From a virus: a stretch of DNA of 32,731 bases. Below, piece by piece: positions 14,005 through 21,234 of this stretch. Position 1 is the first letter of the stretch. Each line of letters opens with the position of its first letter. The notes under the pieces were generated by a model that was not told where the DNA came from, ran no database searches, and saw nothing but the letters and a program-made list of their open reading frames with translations. The position numbers were made by a program, and so were the translations under genes. Location: the IMG/VR virus record IMGVR_UViG_3300021247_000285, positions 1-32,731 of that record; one strand, given 5' to 3'.

Positions 14005-14315
14005 TAGATAGACAATTTTTAAAAGAACATTATAATAATTTTGAAACTGCTAAAAGTGGATTTCTAAGAAACTTAGATTTAAATATAATGAAAACCTATG
14101 AACATATTTATAGGAAATATATTGACCATAATTTCATTTTGACAATATGGTGTGGCAACTGCCGGATGGATATGGTTTTAAGATTGTATGCACATTATGA
14201 AAAAGTATTACATCAGGATGAAACAATGATGCAAACACCTGTTAATTTATTTGAACAATCGGAAGTAATTAATATACCAAAAAAGCGTGGTCGCAAACCG
14301 AAAACAAATGGCTAA
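13995..14315 (+). CDS. hypothetical protein with AT-hook-like tail
   Basis: 106 residues. Helical body (YEHIYRKYIDHNFILTIWCGNCRMDM) with a Cys pair, and a C-terminus KKRGRKPK that matches the AT-hook core R-G-R-P-like motif for minor-groove binding of AT-rich DNA. Homologous-looking proteins occur before late genes in Bacteroidota phages. A DNA-binding role is inferred from the tail only. Confidence 0.6.
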   Translation: MELIDRQFLKEHYNNFETAKSGFLRNLDLNIMKTYEHIYRKYIDHNFILTIWCGNCRMDMVLRLYAHYEKVLHQDETMMQTPVNLFEQSEVINIPKKRGRKPKTNG

Positions 14316-14790
14316 TTTTATACATCCAACTGCCATCATTGGTGATAATGTTGAACTAGGTGATAACAATTATATTGGTGCTTATTGCATTATAGGTGAT
14401 AAAGCAGAACATAAAAAACATTGGGATAAGCCAACCGGCAAAGTATACATAGGTGATAACAATATAATAACAGGATTAGTTACAATAGATGCAGGTACTG
14501 AAGTAACTACCTTTATAGGTGATAATTGTTTTATAATGAAACATTCACATATAGGTCATGATTGTACTATACATTCAGGAGTTACCATAAGTTGTGGTGC
14601 AAAAATTGGTGGTCATTCAATTATTGGCAAAGCATCAAACATAGGACTTAATGCAGTTCTTCATCAATTCAGCCATATAAAAGAAGGTTGCATGATTGGA
14701 GCAAGTGCATTTTTCAAAGGTGAATCTGAACCATTTACAAAATATGCAGGTGTACCGGCTAGAAAACTAGGAATAAATAATCCAAAATGA
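14308..14790 (+). CDS. LpxA-like left-handed beta-helix acyltransferase
   Basis: 160 residues from the ATG at 14308; an upstream GTG at 14287 is inside the previous gene and adds no conserved sequence. Repeated hexapeptides (IGDNVELGDN, IGDNNI, IGDNCF) form a left-handed beta helix. HSHIGHDC aligns with the active site of E. coli LpxA (AHIAHDC), so His84 would be the catalytic base. His103 (IGGH) and His119 (LHQF) match two more conserved LpxA histidines. It ends with YAGVPARKLG, usual for sugar acyltransferases, and lacks the C-terminal helices of LpxA (262 residues). It probably acylates a nucleotide sugar or glycan made with the next two genes. Confidence 0.75.
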   Translation: MANFIHPTAIIGDNVELGDNNYIGAYCIIGDKAEHKKHWDKPTGKVYIGDNNIITGLVTIDAGTEVTTFIGDNCFIMKHSHIGHDCTIHSGVTISCGAKIGGHSIIGKASNIGLNAVLHQFSHIKEGCMIGASAFFKGESEPFTKYAGVPARKLGINNPK

Positions 14791-15374
14791 ATGCAGTAAT
14801 ATTTTTAAACTATCAAAATGATAGTGTTAAGACATTAGGTCAAAACCTTATTAATGCCGGAATAGATATTGAACAATTAATAATTGTAAAAGAAAAAGGT
14901 ATATCTAATGCTATTAATGTAGGCTTAAATAAAATAGACTTTAGTAATATTCAATATGTTACAATACTAGCAAATGATATTTTCGAACCTGATAATTGGT
15001 TAGCAATAAGAAATGAATTTTTAAAAGATGAAAGCATTGGTATATGTTCAATTCCTTTAGATGGGTTTTCAGGTGATTCATTAGATTTGATTGGTAATTT
15101 TACAATAACAAAAGAAGCAATTAAAAGAGTTGGTGCATTTAATCAAGAGTTAGACCCATATGGTGCAATAGATTTAGATTACTGCACAAGAGTAAGGGCA
15201 GCAGGATTACATACTAAATTTGTACCATCTACAAAAGCTATACATTTAGAACAAAATGGTAGTGATAAATACGGATACAATAAAATGGACTTAGTTAAAA
15301 AAACATGGGATTTGCATAATCAAAACGTATCAGCTTATACGGATAACACTAAAGCATATTATATACCATTATGA
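14787..15374 (+). CDS. family 2-like glycosyltransferase (GT-A)
   Basis: 195 residues, short for GT2. It starts with a Rossmann-like strand (MNAVIFLNYQND), then YVTILANDIFEPDNW, where Asn63-Asp64 occupies the place of the DxD metal motif. DLDYCTRVRAAGL (Asp129, Asp131) with FVPSTKAIHLEQ is the usual GT2 acceptor-side end. It would transfer a sugar from a nucleotide donor in the cytoplasm. It overlaps its neighbours by 4 nt, so it is probably co-translated with the acyltransferase. Confidence 0.75.
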   Translation: MNAVIFLNYQNDSVKTLGQNLINAGIDIEQLIIVKEKGISNAINVGLNKIDFSNIQYVTILANDIFEPDNWLAIRNEFLKDESIGICSIPLDGFSGDSLDLIGNFTITKEAIKRVGAFNQELDPYGAIDLDYCTRVRAAGLHTKFVPSTKAIHLEQNGSDKYGYNKMDLVKKTWDLHNQNVSAYTDNTKAYYIPL

Positions 15375-16366
15375 GAATACTAGCAATTACAAGTAAATTT
15401 AGTGGGGTTGGATATCATAGAATAATGATGCCATTGGTTAATATGAAAAAAGATTATTGCTTAATAACAGATACAATCAATGAATTAGTATTTGACAATA
15501 ATTATGATATTGTAATTTTCAATCGTTTCTTAGCTTCAACAGATGCAAAGTTATTGGTTAAAATGAAGTTGAAATATAACTTTAAATTGGTAGTAGATAA
15601 TGATGACTATTGGCATTTACCCCCATCCCATGTTTTATATCAAAGGTATCAGGATAGCAATATATCAGAAATCATAACTGAATATATGAAGGTGGCAGAC
15701 CTTTGCACCTGCACCCATGAAAGACTAGCTGAAGAAATATATAAGTTTAATCCAAATGTAGAAATATTACCTAATGCACTACCATATGGCAGGGAGCAAT
15801 TTCAAGATAATAAAATAGAATCTGATATGGTTAGATTGTTTTGGTCAGGTTCAGGTACACATTCTGCTGATATGGATATATTACGCAATCCCATAAAGAA
15901 GATTAATTTCCCTGTTAAAACAATTATAGCAGGTTATAATCTAGCAGAAAAACATATATGGGATAGAATGATAGCAGTATTTACAAATGGCTTAAAATTA
16001 AATCCTACTATTTACGATTATTCAGAAGTAACAAAATACATGGGTGCTTATGCTGATTCAGATATTAGCGTTATCCCATTGGTAGATAATAAGTTCAATT
16101 CAATGAAATCTAATTTAAAGGTATTAGAAACTGCATCTAAAAGAAATCCTGCCATTGTTAGCAATGTGCATCCCTACAAGGATATGCCATTATGTTATGT
16201 AAATAATCAGAAAGATTGGTATTATTGGATTAAACTATTAACCCATGATGATGCAGCTAGGATTGAATATGGGCAAAAGCTATTTGAATACTGCAATGAA
16301 CATTACAACTTAGACACTATAAATAATAAAAGATTTGCTATTTATAATAAATTGATAGGCAAATGA
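15371..16366 (+). CDS. family 4-like glycosyltransferase (GT-B)
   Basis: 331 residues. N-terminal strand MRILAITSKFSGVGYHRI, a middle domain linker with FWSGSGTHSADMDIL, and a C-terminal donor-binding region (ISVIPLVDNKFNSMKSN and LKVLETASKRNPAIVS) as in GT4/GT1 enzymes. Full two-domain length. With the LpxA-like and GT2-like genes it forms a three-gene glycan module. Possible products are virion glycosylation or host surface change; the sequence does not say which. Confidence 0.75.
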   Translation: MRILAITSKFSGVGYHRIMMPLVNMKKDYCLITDTINELVFDNNYDIVIFNRFLASTDAKLLVKMKLKYNFKLVVDNDDYWHLPPSHVLYQRYQDSNISEIITEYMKVADLCTCTHERLAEEIYKFNPNVEILPNALPYGREQFQDNKIESDMVRLFWSGSGTHSADMDILRNPIKKINFPVKTIIAGYNLAEKHIWDRMIAVFTNGLKLNPTIYDYSEVTKYMGAYADSDISVIPLVDNKFNSMKSNLKVLETASKRNPAIVSNVHPYKDMPLCYVNNQKDWYYWIKLLTHDDAARIEYGQKLFEYCNEHYNLDTINNKRFAIYNKLIGK

Positions 16367-16890
16367 TGACTTTTACAGAACTAGATTCAAAGGGCAGATT
16401 AAGGTCTAAAGTTAAATTTTTATGTGAAAAATGTAATTGTGAAACAATATACAGATTAGATGAAGTAAAGAGAAGGGGTAAATTATGTAAAAAATGTAAA
16501 TTAATAGAAAATAGCATTAACGAATTTTCATATAAGAATTTAGAATTAATTTGTGCTAATGTATTAAAATCTAGGATGAATAAAAGATACATTAAAAGAG
16601 GTCTTAATTGTACTTTGACAGGCAATGAAATATTAGAATTAGTTAAATCTAAATGCCATTATTGTGGTGATGAATCTAGTAATATGTTTTTATATAAGCA
16701 ACCTAATTTTCAATATAAGTTTTATTATAATGGTATTGATAGAATAGATAGTTCAAAAGGATATATAAAAGGCAATGTTTTAAGTTGCTGCAAAACTTGT
16801 AATATTTCAAAAATGGATATGGATTATAATAAATTCATTGAGCATATTAATAAAATATATATAAACTTAATAGAAAATGCCAATATATAA
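16363..16890 (+). CDS. HNH homing endonuclease with zinc-finger N-terminus
   Basis: 175 residues. The N-terminal pairs Cys21/Cys24 and Cys42/Cys45 form a zinc finger. CHYCG (98-102), GIDRIDSSKGY (Asp126 region) and NVLSCCKTCNISK form an HNH core with its own zinc site, as in phage HNH homing enzymes. It sits between the glycosyltransferase and the HAD fusion with overlaps of 4 and 14 nt and is unrelated to either, which suggests insertion by homing. Confidence 0.8.
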   Translation: MMTFTELDSKGRLRSKVKFLCEKCNCETIYRLDEVKRRGKLCKKCKLIENSINEFSYKNLELICANVLKSRMNKRYIKRGLNCTLTGNEILELVKSKCHYCGDESSNMFLYKQPNFQYKFYYNGIDRIDSSKGYIKGNVLSCCKTCNISKMDMDYNKFIEHINKIYINLIENANI

Positions 16891-17608
16891 ATGCGAATCT
16901 AACGGAAAATATAGAATAGGTACAGGTTCATGCGTTTATGATACACATGAAAAAGCTGCAGAAGTATGGGCAGCTATTTTAGCAAGTGGTAAAATGGCAG
17001 CTAAGAAAGTTAGCTATGACTATGATGGGGTATTAAGTACAGATGCAGGAAAAGAAAAAGCTAAAAGGGATATTGCATCAGGTAATTTAGTTTATATTAT
17101 TTCAGCTAGAGGTGACAAAGAAACAATGCTAGGTACTGCAAAATACTTAGGCATACCTGCAGATAGAGTTTATGCAACAGGTTCAAATAAAGCAAAGGTT
17201 GAAAAAATAGCTTCATTAGGAATAGAAATACATACTGATAATAACCCTGATGTGATTGCACAGGTTAATGCTCTGCCAAAAGCTAGAGGTGTTAAATTTG
17301 AATTTGAAGAAACATATAATGACTATCCTGAATCTGCATCTAATAATGCAAAGAAGGCTTTAAAGTGGGCAGAAGAAAACGGATGGGGTGAATGTGGAAC
17401 TGCAGTTGGAAAAGCTAGGGCAAACCAATTAGCTAATAAAGAAAACATTTCAAGGGATACTATTGCTAGGATGGCATCATTTAAAAGACATCAACAGAAT
17501 AAAGATGTACCTTATTCAGAAGGTTGTGGCGGTTTAATGTGGGATGCATGGGGTGGCACTTCTGGTATTGAATGGGCAATTAATAAACTAAAGCAAATAG
17601 ATAAGTAA
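16877..17608 (+). CDS. three-part fusion with HAD-like phosphatase domain
   Basis: 243 residues. Part 1 (1-38): YKCESNGKYRIGTG ... EKAAEVWAAILA. Part 2 (about 43-135): a HAD fold with Asp48-Tyr-Asp50 nucleophile motif, Ser76 (YIISARG), Lys around 105-110 and Asp121/Asp125, probably a small-molecule or nucleotide phosphatase. Part 3 (145-243): NDYPESASNNAKKALKWAEE, CGTAVGKARANQLA, GCGGLMWDAWGG. I recall part 3 from C-termini of phage head-related proteins in Bacteroidota. Its presence on a HAD enzyme is unusual. It lies before the terminase genes. Confidence 0.65.
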   Translation: MPIYKCESNGKYRIGTGSCVYDTHEKAAEVWAAILASGKMAAKKVSYDYDGVLSTDAGKEKAKRDIASGNLVYIISARGDKETMLGTAKYLGIPADRVYATGSNKAKVEKIASLGIEIHTDNNPDVIAQVNALPKARGVKFEFEETYNDYPESASNNAKKALKWAEENGWGECGTAVGKARANQLANKENISRDTIARMASFKRHQQNKDVPYSEGCGGLMWDAWGGTSGIEWAINKLKQIDK

Positions 17609-17790
17609 TGGAATGGTTTGTTCAATTTGGTAACTTTAGAATATCATTAGGTCTATTAACTAATACAATACACTTAGGTATTTCATTAGGATATTCAGTA
17701 GATGAAAATAATGAACTGCATAAGAGTTTAAATATAGGATTTATCTTTGTATCATTGAACTTTATAATGTTTAATGAAGAAACATACTAA
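17608..17790 (+). CDS. hypothetical hydrophobic protein
   Basis: 60 residues, beta-like and hydrophobic (FRISLGLLTNTIHLGISLGYSV; LNIGFIFVSLNFIMF). It may be membrane-associated or a beta sandwich. It begins at TAATG with the preceding stop and overlaps the HNH gene by 17 nt, arguing that it is translated. No family recognised. Confidence 0.55.
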   Translation: MEWFVQFGNFRISLGLLTNTIHLGISLGYSVDENNELHKSLNIGFIFVSLNFIMFNEETY

Positions 17791-18031
17791 GATATATTTA
17801 GATTACTTTGGATATGGGATAGAAGATTTTATACCTTGTGAATCTTGTGGAGCAAAGGCAGTAGACATTCACCATATAGAAGCTAGGGGAATGGGGGGGA
17901 ACAAAAAGGCAGATACAATAGAAAACCTGATGGCACTATGCAGATATTGTCATACAGTTATGGGGGATACTAAGACACATATGGAATATTTAAAAAATAA
18001 GCATAAAGAAAAATTAGATGGCAAAGGGTAA
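17774..18031 (+). CDS. small HNH endonuclease next to terminase
   Basis: 85 residues. CESC (22-25) and CRYCH (56-60) bind zinc; DIHHIEARGMGG supplies the catalytic His33-His34; ENLMALC supplies Asn51. Compact HNH enzymes beside terminase genes are needed for DNA packaging in several cos-type phages, where they support end cleavage. The position four genes before the large terminase fits that role. Confidence 0.82.
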   Translation: MKKHTKIYLDYFGYGIEDFIPCESCGAKAVDIHHIEARGMGGNKKADTIENLMALCRYCHTVMGDTKTHMEYLKNKHKEKLDGKG

Positions 18032-18140
18032 AAACGATTCAACCAAAGTTTCATTTGGCAAACGCAAAAGAGGACAGGCAAAGAAATCCTATAATAAACA
18101 TTCACCAAAGCCTAAAGTTTATAGAGGACAGGGCAGATAA
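18018..18140 (+). CDS. 40-residue basic protein
   Basis: ATG at 18018 overlaps the HNH stop by 14 nt and encodes 40 residues with more than a third Lys/Arg (GKRKRGQAKKSYNKHSP; ends KVYRGQGR). The ending YRGQGR and the SYNKHSP motif are ones I recall from tiny proteins in other Bacteroidota phages. It may bind nucleic acid; function unknown. Confidence 0.65.
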   Translation: MAKGKNDSTKVSFGKRKRGQAKKSYNKHSPKPKVYRGQGR

Positions 18141-18151
18141 AAACTACAACT

Positions 18152-18505
18152 ATGATAATACTACCTGCACAAATAGAAGGCTTAACTGCTAGAAAGGATA
18201 AAACAATCAAAGTAACATTTGGTACACAGGAACTAACACCTGTTGATGCAGCACAAGTTTTCCAACTGAATCAGAAATTCTGCTATATAGCTATCAAAGA
18301 AGAATCCTTTCAACAGGATGAACTAGATAACCTAGATAGTATTAAGACTGACCTAGAATCAAATAAAACCCCATCACAAAGATTAAGGGGTATTTTATAT
18401 ATTAACTTTCAACAGGATAGCGAAGGCTACAAAGATTTCATGACTTATTACATTAGTAAGATGGATAAACTTTGTGAGCATTTTAAATCTAAATTAGATA
18501 AATAA
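18152..18505 (+). CDS. conserved hypothetical protein upstream of terminase
   Basis: 117 residues. N-terminal beta part (MIILPAQIEGLTARKDKTIKVTFGTQEL), then a helical C-terminal half (GYKDFMTYYISKMDKLCEHFK). Similar proteins lie just before terminase genes in Bacteroidota phages. No enzymatic motif is seen; a DNA-packaging or DNA-binding accessory role is a guess. Confidence 0.6.
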   Translation: MIILPAQIEGLTARKDKTIKVTFGTQELTPVDAAQVFQLNQKFCYIAIKEESFQQDELDNLDSIKTDLESNKTPSQRLRGILYINFQQDSEGYKDFMTYYISKMDKLCEHFKSKLDK

Positions 18506-18523
18506 CAACCATTATACAACGAT

Positions 18524-18895
18524 ATGGGTAACCCAAAAGCAATAGAAGGGCAAGGATTTCACACTAACCCTGAAAGAATAAATAAAGAAGGCAGACCTAG
18601 AAAATATGTCAGCCTACTAAAAGAACAAGGCTATAAACTATCTGAAATTAATGATAGTATACAGGCTTTAATGTCTATGGATGAAGAAGAATTAAAATCA
18701 GTTAGCACAAATGACAAAGCTACTGTATTAGAAAAAACTATTGCTAAGGCTATTTTAAAGTCAATGAGTAATGGTAGCTTATATTCATTAGATACTTTGT
18801 TGACTAGGGTATACGGCAAACCTAAAGAGCAAATGGATATTAAATCAGATAACAAAATAGAAGTTATCTTTGTAGATGGTAAAACCATTTTATAA
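18524..18895 (+). CDS. probable terminase small subunit
   Basis: 123 residues. The N-terminal GFHTNPERINKEGRPRKYVS resembles the start of DUF5681-like and small-terminase-like proteins. The helical middle (LSEINDSIQALMSMDEEEL) and SLYSLDTLLTRVYGKPKEQ follow. It ends one base into the ATG of the large terminase (TAATG), the classic small-large order. It would recognise the packaging site. Confidence 0.65.
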   Translation: MGNPKAIEGQGFHTNPERINKEGRPRKYVSLLKEQGYKLSEINDSIQALMSMDEEELKSVSTNDKATVLEKTIAKAILKSMSNGSLYSLDTLLTRVYGKPKEQMDIKSDNKIEVIFVDGKTIL

Positions 18896-20046
18896 TGCAA
18901 ATATTCCTACCCAATCCACACGCTAACCAACAGAAGATACTAGAATGTGATAAACGTTTTAGAGTGGTGATGTGTGGTCGTAGATTTGGTAAGTCAGAAC
19001 TATCACAGATACTTTCAGTCACATATGCCGTTAAAGGTCTATCTGTGGCTTATATAACCCCTACTTATGGATTGGCTAAGGTTTTCTTCAGTAAGCTAAC
19101 CGAATCCCTAGAACTGCCTAAAAACAAGTCTGACCTAAAAATAGACTTTCCCAATGGTGGGCAGGTAGAATTTTTTACAGGTGAAAGATTGGATAACCTA
19201 AGAGGTAGAAAGTTCCATTTGGTTATTATAGATGAAGCATCATTTATCCCTGACCTAGAATCAGGATGGCAAAATAGTATTAGACCTACTTTAACCGATT
19301 ACAAAGGCAAGGCAATATTCCTTTCAACACCTAGAGGGAAAAATTATTTCTATAGTTTATTTATGAAGGCAGGGGAAAATGATTGGGCATCATTCAAGTT
19401 TACTAGCTATGACAATCCTTTCATTGACCCAATGGAAATAGATGAAGCTAGGATGCAATTACCCAATGTGGTATTTGAGCAGGAGTACATGGCTAACCCA
19501 TCAGAGAATAGTGCTAACCCATTTGGTAATAAGTTCATACAGGATTGTGTAAAGCCAATTAGCAATCAACCAATAGTAGCATTTGGGATTGACCTTGCTA
19601 AGTCAGTAGACCACACCGTAATTATAGGTCTTGATAATGGTGGCAATGTGGCTTATTTTGACAGGTATCAAATGGATTGGCATAATACTAAGGAGAATAT
19701 TAAAAGGTTACCCAGATGCCCTATATTAGTAGATAGTACAGGTGTAGGTGACCCTATCCTAGAAGACCTGCAAAGAGAAGGGATAGCCATTGAAGGATTG
19801 AAATTTACAAGTTCAAGCAAGCAACAATTAATGGAGGGGTTAGCTACTGCCATTCAACAGGGCAGGATAGGATTCCCTGAAGGAGCAATCACAAATGAAT
19901 TGCAAGTCTTTGAATATCAGTTTACTGCAAATGGTGTTAAGTATTCTGCACCATCAGGATTCCATGATGACTGCGTTATGGCATTGGCTTTGGCTTGGAA
20001 TAACTTCAGCATAAAAAGGGGTAATGGCAGGTATTCTTTTGTATAA
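18895..20046 (+). CDS. terL: terminase large subunit
   Basis: 383 residues with both required activities. ATPase: Walker A CGRRFGKS (27-34), Walker B LVIIDEA (Asp113, Glu114), motif III STPRG (144-148). RuvC-like nuclease: Asp233 in GIDLA, Asp280 in VDSTGVGD, and Asp358-Asp359 near the end. It pumps DNA into the prohead and cuts concatemers. It is shorter than many TerL (about 420-550). The first operator box of the next control region begins right after its stop codon. Confidence 0.93.
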   Translation: MQIFLPNPHANQQKILECDKRFRVVMCGRRFGKSELSQILSVTYAVKGLSVAYITPTYGLAKVFFSKLTESLELPKNKSDLKIDFPNGGQVEFFTGERLDNLRGRKFHLVIIDEASFIPDLESGWQNSIRPTLTDYKGKAIFLSTPRGKNYFYSLFMKAGENDWASFKFTSYDNPFIDPMEIDEARMQLPNVVFEQEYMANPSENSANPFGNKFIQDCVKPISNQPIVAFGIDLAKSVDHTVIIGLDNGGNVAYFDRYQMDWHNTKENIKRLPRCPILVDSTGVGDPILEDLQREGIAIEGLKFTSSSKQQLMEGLATAIQQGRIGFPEGAITNELQVFEYQFTANGVKYSAPSGFHDDCVMALALAWNNFSIKRGNGRYSFV

Positions 20047-20081
20047 TTACCGTTCATCCTTGATATTTACCGTTCATCACA
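20047..20081 (+). promoter_or_regulatory. twin operator, copy 2
   Basis: TTACCGTTCATC at 20047-20058 and again at 20067-20078, start-to-start 20 bp, followed by ACA as in copy 1. 30 of 35 positions equal copy 1 at 7481. It starts at the base after the terminase stop. Confidence 0.75.
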
Positions 20082-20106
20082 AAGTTTAAAAATAGTTGGC
20101 AAAATG

Positions 20107-20139
20107 TTTGGATTGTGTATATAAGTTATACTATATTTG
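20107..20139 (+). promoter_or_regulatory. Bacteroidota-type promoter for tail-leading operon
   Basis: TTTG at 20107-20110, 21 nt, TATATTTG at 20132-20139. The -33 element lies exactly 40 bp after the start of the second operator box, as at 7541. The leader AAACAAACCAAAAACACAAA to the ATG at 20171 resembles the leader of the first copy. Confidence 0.8.
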
Positions 20140-20170
20140 ATTTATCAAACAAACCAAAAACACAAACGTT

Positions 20171-20410
20171 ATGAAAAATCCACAATTAACAGAATTAGAA
20201 TTTTTAGTTCTTAAGTCTTTAAGTCAACAAGATACATTTGATGAATTACCAACTTCTTCTGTTGAAAATTTAATTGATGAAACAGGTATTGAAGCAAAAC
20301 AAATTAGAGGTGTTTTAACTTCTTTATATAATAAGGGTTTAGTTCAATCAATTGTTTTTCCAAATAATAAACTTGGTTTTCAATTTATGACTAATTTATA
20401 TCAATTTTAA
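20171..20410 (+). CDS. winged-helix-like small protein
   Basis: 79 residues. LTELEFLVLKSLSQQD, then SVENLIDETGIEAKQIRGVLTSL and NKGLVQSIVF read as a winged helix-turn-helix (MarR-like topology). It is the first gene behind the duplicated operator-promoter, so it may regulate that promoter or both copies. Confidence 0.6.
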   Translation: MKNPQLTELEFLVLKSLSQQDTFDELPTSSVENLIDETGIEAKQIRGVLTSLYNKGLVQSIVFPNNKLGFQFMTNLYQF

Positions 20411-20426
20411 TAATCTAACCCAAAAA

Positions 20427-20452
20427 GTCAGGGGTGCGACTGACCAACGCAC
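20427..20452 (+). ncRNA. candidate H-type pseudoknot in leader of next gene
   Basis: Stem 1 GTCAG (20427-20431) / CTGAC (20440-20444). Stem 2 GTGCG (20434-20438) / CGCAC (20448-20452). The stems interleave with linkers of 2, 1 and 3 nt, a sterically reasonable H-type pseudoknot. It is G/C-rich in AT-rich surroundings and ends 7 nt before an ATG, so it could control translation. Confidence 0.5.
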
Positions 20453-20459
20453 ATTTATT

Positions 20460-20774
20460 ATGGCAAACAAAACTAACAATATGAAAAATCAAAAATCTAG
20501 CGAATACCTATACAAGTACTTAACAAATCAAAGAGGATTTGAAATAGCTAGAAGGTCACTACTTAGACAAATGGAATGGTTTGAACCTACTGATTTAGAA
20601 AATTCAATTGCTAATACTTATGGTATGTTGATGGTTGCAAATGGGGGGAATAAAGATGAATCAATTAAATTTATTTCTAAGATTTATCAACCTGAAAATC
20701 TAACTAAGCTATTTAAAATGATTGAGAACAATGAAGAATTAAATTCAGAATTAGTAAACGAAATATTAAATTAA
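20460..20774 (+). CDS. hypothetical protein behind pseudoknot
   Basis: 104 residues, helical (FEIARRSLLRQMEWFEP; ESIKFISKIYQPENLTKLFKMI), acidic C-terminus. An internal ATG at 20481 is possible, but the upstream one was kept for its A-rich context. No family recognised. It lies between two candidate RNA structures. Confidence 0.6.
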   Translation: MANKTNNMKNQKSSEYLYKYLTNQRGFEIARRSLLRQMEWFEPTDLENSIANTYGMLMVANGGNKDESIKFISKIYQPENLTKLFKMIENNEELNSELVNEILN

Positions 20775-20778
20775 CATT

Positions 20779-20862
20779 ATGAAACAGAAACAATACAACG
20801 CAGAAGCAATACTAATAGTTATATTTGCTATCTTAGCTACTGCATATATCCAAAATAATTAA
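20779..20862 (+). CDS. 27-residue single-span membrane peptide
   Basis: ATG at 20779, 4 nt after the previous stop. Basic N-terminus (MKQKQYNAEA), one hydrophobic segment (ILIVIFAILATAYI), short polar end. Charge and length fit a small inner-membrane peptide. Its small size makes chance possible. Confidence 0.45.
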   Translation: MKQKQYNAEAILIVIFAILATAYIQNN

Positions 20863-20868
20863 ATATAT

Positions 20869-20949
20869 TATCCCTGCCATAAACAATCAATTAAATTAAT
20901 AAACAGGGGTGTTCGTTAGTTCCTTGATGGAAATGGTGGGGATATTTTT
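20869..20949 (+). ncRNA. candidate branched structured RNA / attenuator
   Basis: Closing stem of 12 bp: TATCCCTGCCAT (20869-20880) / ATGGTGGGGATA (20933-20944), with two G-T wobbles. It encloses an AACA-GGGG-TGTT hairpin (20902-20913) and a TTCC-TTGAT-GGAA hairpin (20920-20932 region). Five T follow at 20945-20949. It lies 12 nt upstream of the ATG at 20962. It may be a terminator with a large folded head, or a riboregulator. Confidence 0.5.
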
Positions 20950-20961
20950 AAAACTATTATT

Positions 20962-21126
20962 ATGACAAACTACGAATTAAAACAAGGTATATTGGATAGA
21001 TTAGAAATAGAAGGATTGGTTGAAAAGATTGAGAAACTTGAACACCAATTAGCTATTAAGGAATTGGAAATCAAAAAGTTAACTAGAGAATTAATATCAT
21101 TTCAGCAAGACTTTTATAAAGAATAA
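20962..21126 (+). CDS. 54-residue coiled-coil protein
   Basis: ATG at 20962; 54 residues. Residues 8-45 form regular heptads (LVEKIEKLEHQLAIKELEIKKL), so it should dimerise as a coiled coil. It follows the structured leader and precedes a small membrane protein. Function unknown. Confidence 0.6.
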   Translation: MTNYELKQGILDRLEIEGLVEKIEKLEHQLAIKELEIKKLTRELISFQQDFYKE

Positions 21127-21129
21127 TCA

Positions 21130-21234
21130 ATGAAGTATATAAAGTTCTTTCTTATTAGCATACCATTGGCTTGTTTATTATATGGAATTGTATTATCTTT
21201 ATGTAAAATCAAGGAACTATGTGGGAAAAAATAA
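21130..21234 (+). CDS. 34-residue membrane peptide
   Basis: ATG at 21130, 3 nt after the previous stop. Basic start, one hydrophobic span (FFLISIPLACLLYGIVLSL), Cys/Lys-rich end. It overlaps the tail chaperone gene by 16 nt. SIPLAC resembles a lipobox, but the chain would leave only a very short lipopeptide. Modest support. Confidence 0.45.
   Translation: MKYIKFFLISIPLACLLYGIVLSLCKIKELCGKK

Noticed and set aside
14287-14307. GTG start for the LpxA-like gene
   Set aside because: It lies in the end of the preceding gene and adds residues not seen in the family; ATG at 14308 begins the typical IHPTA sequence.
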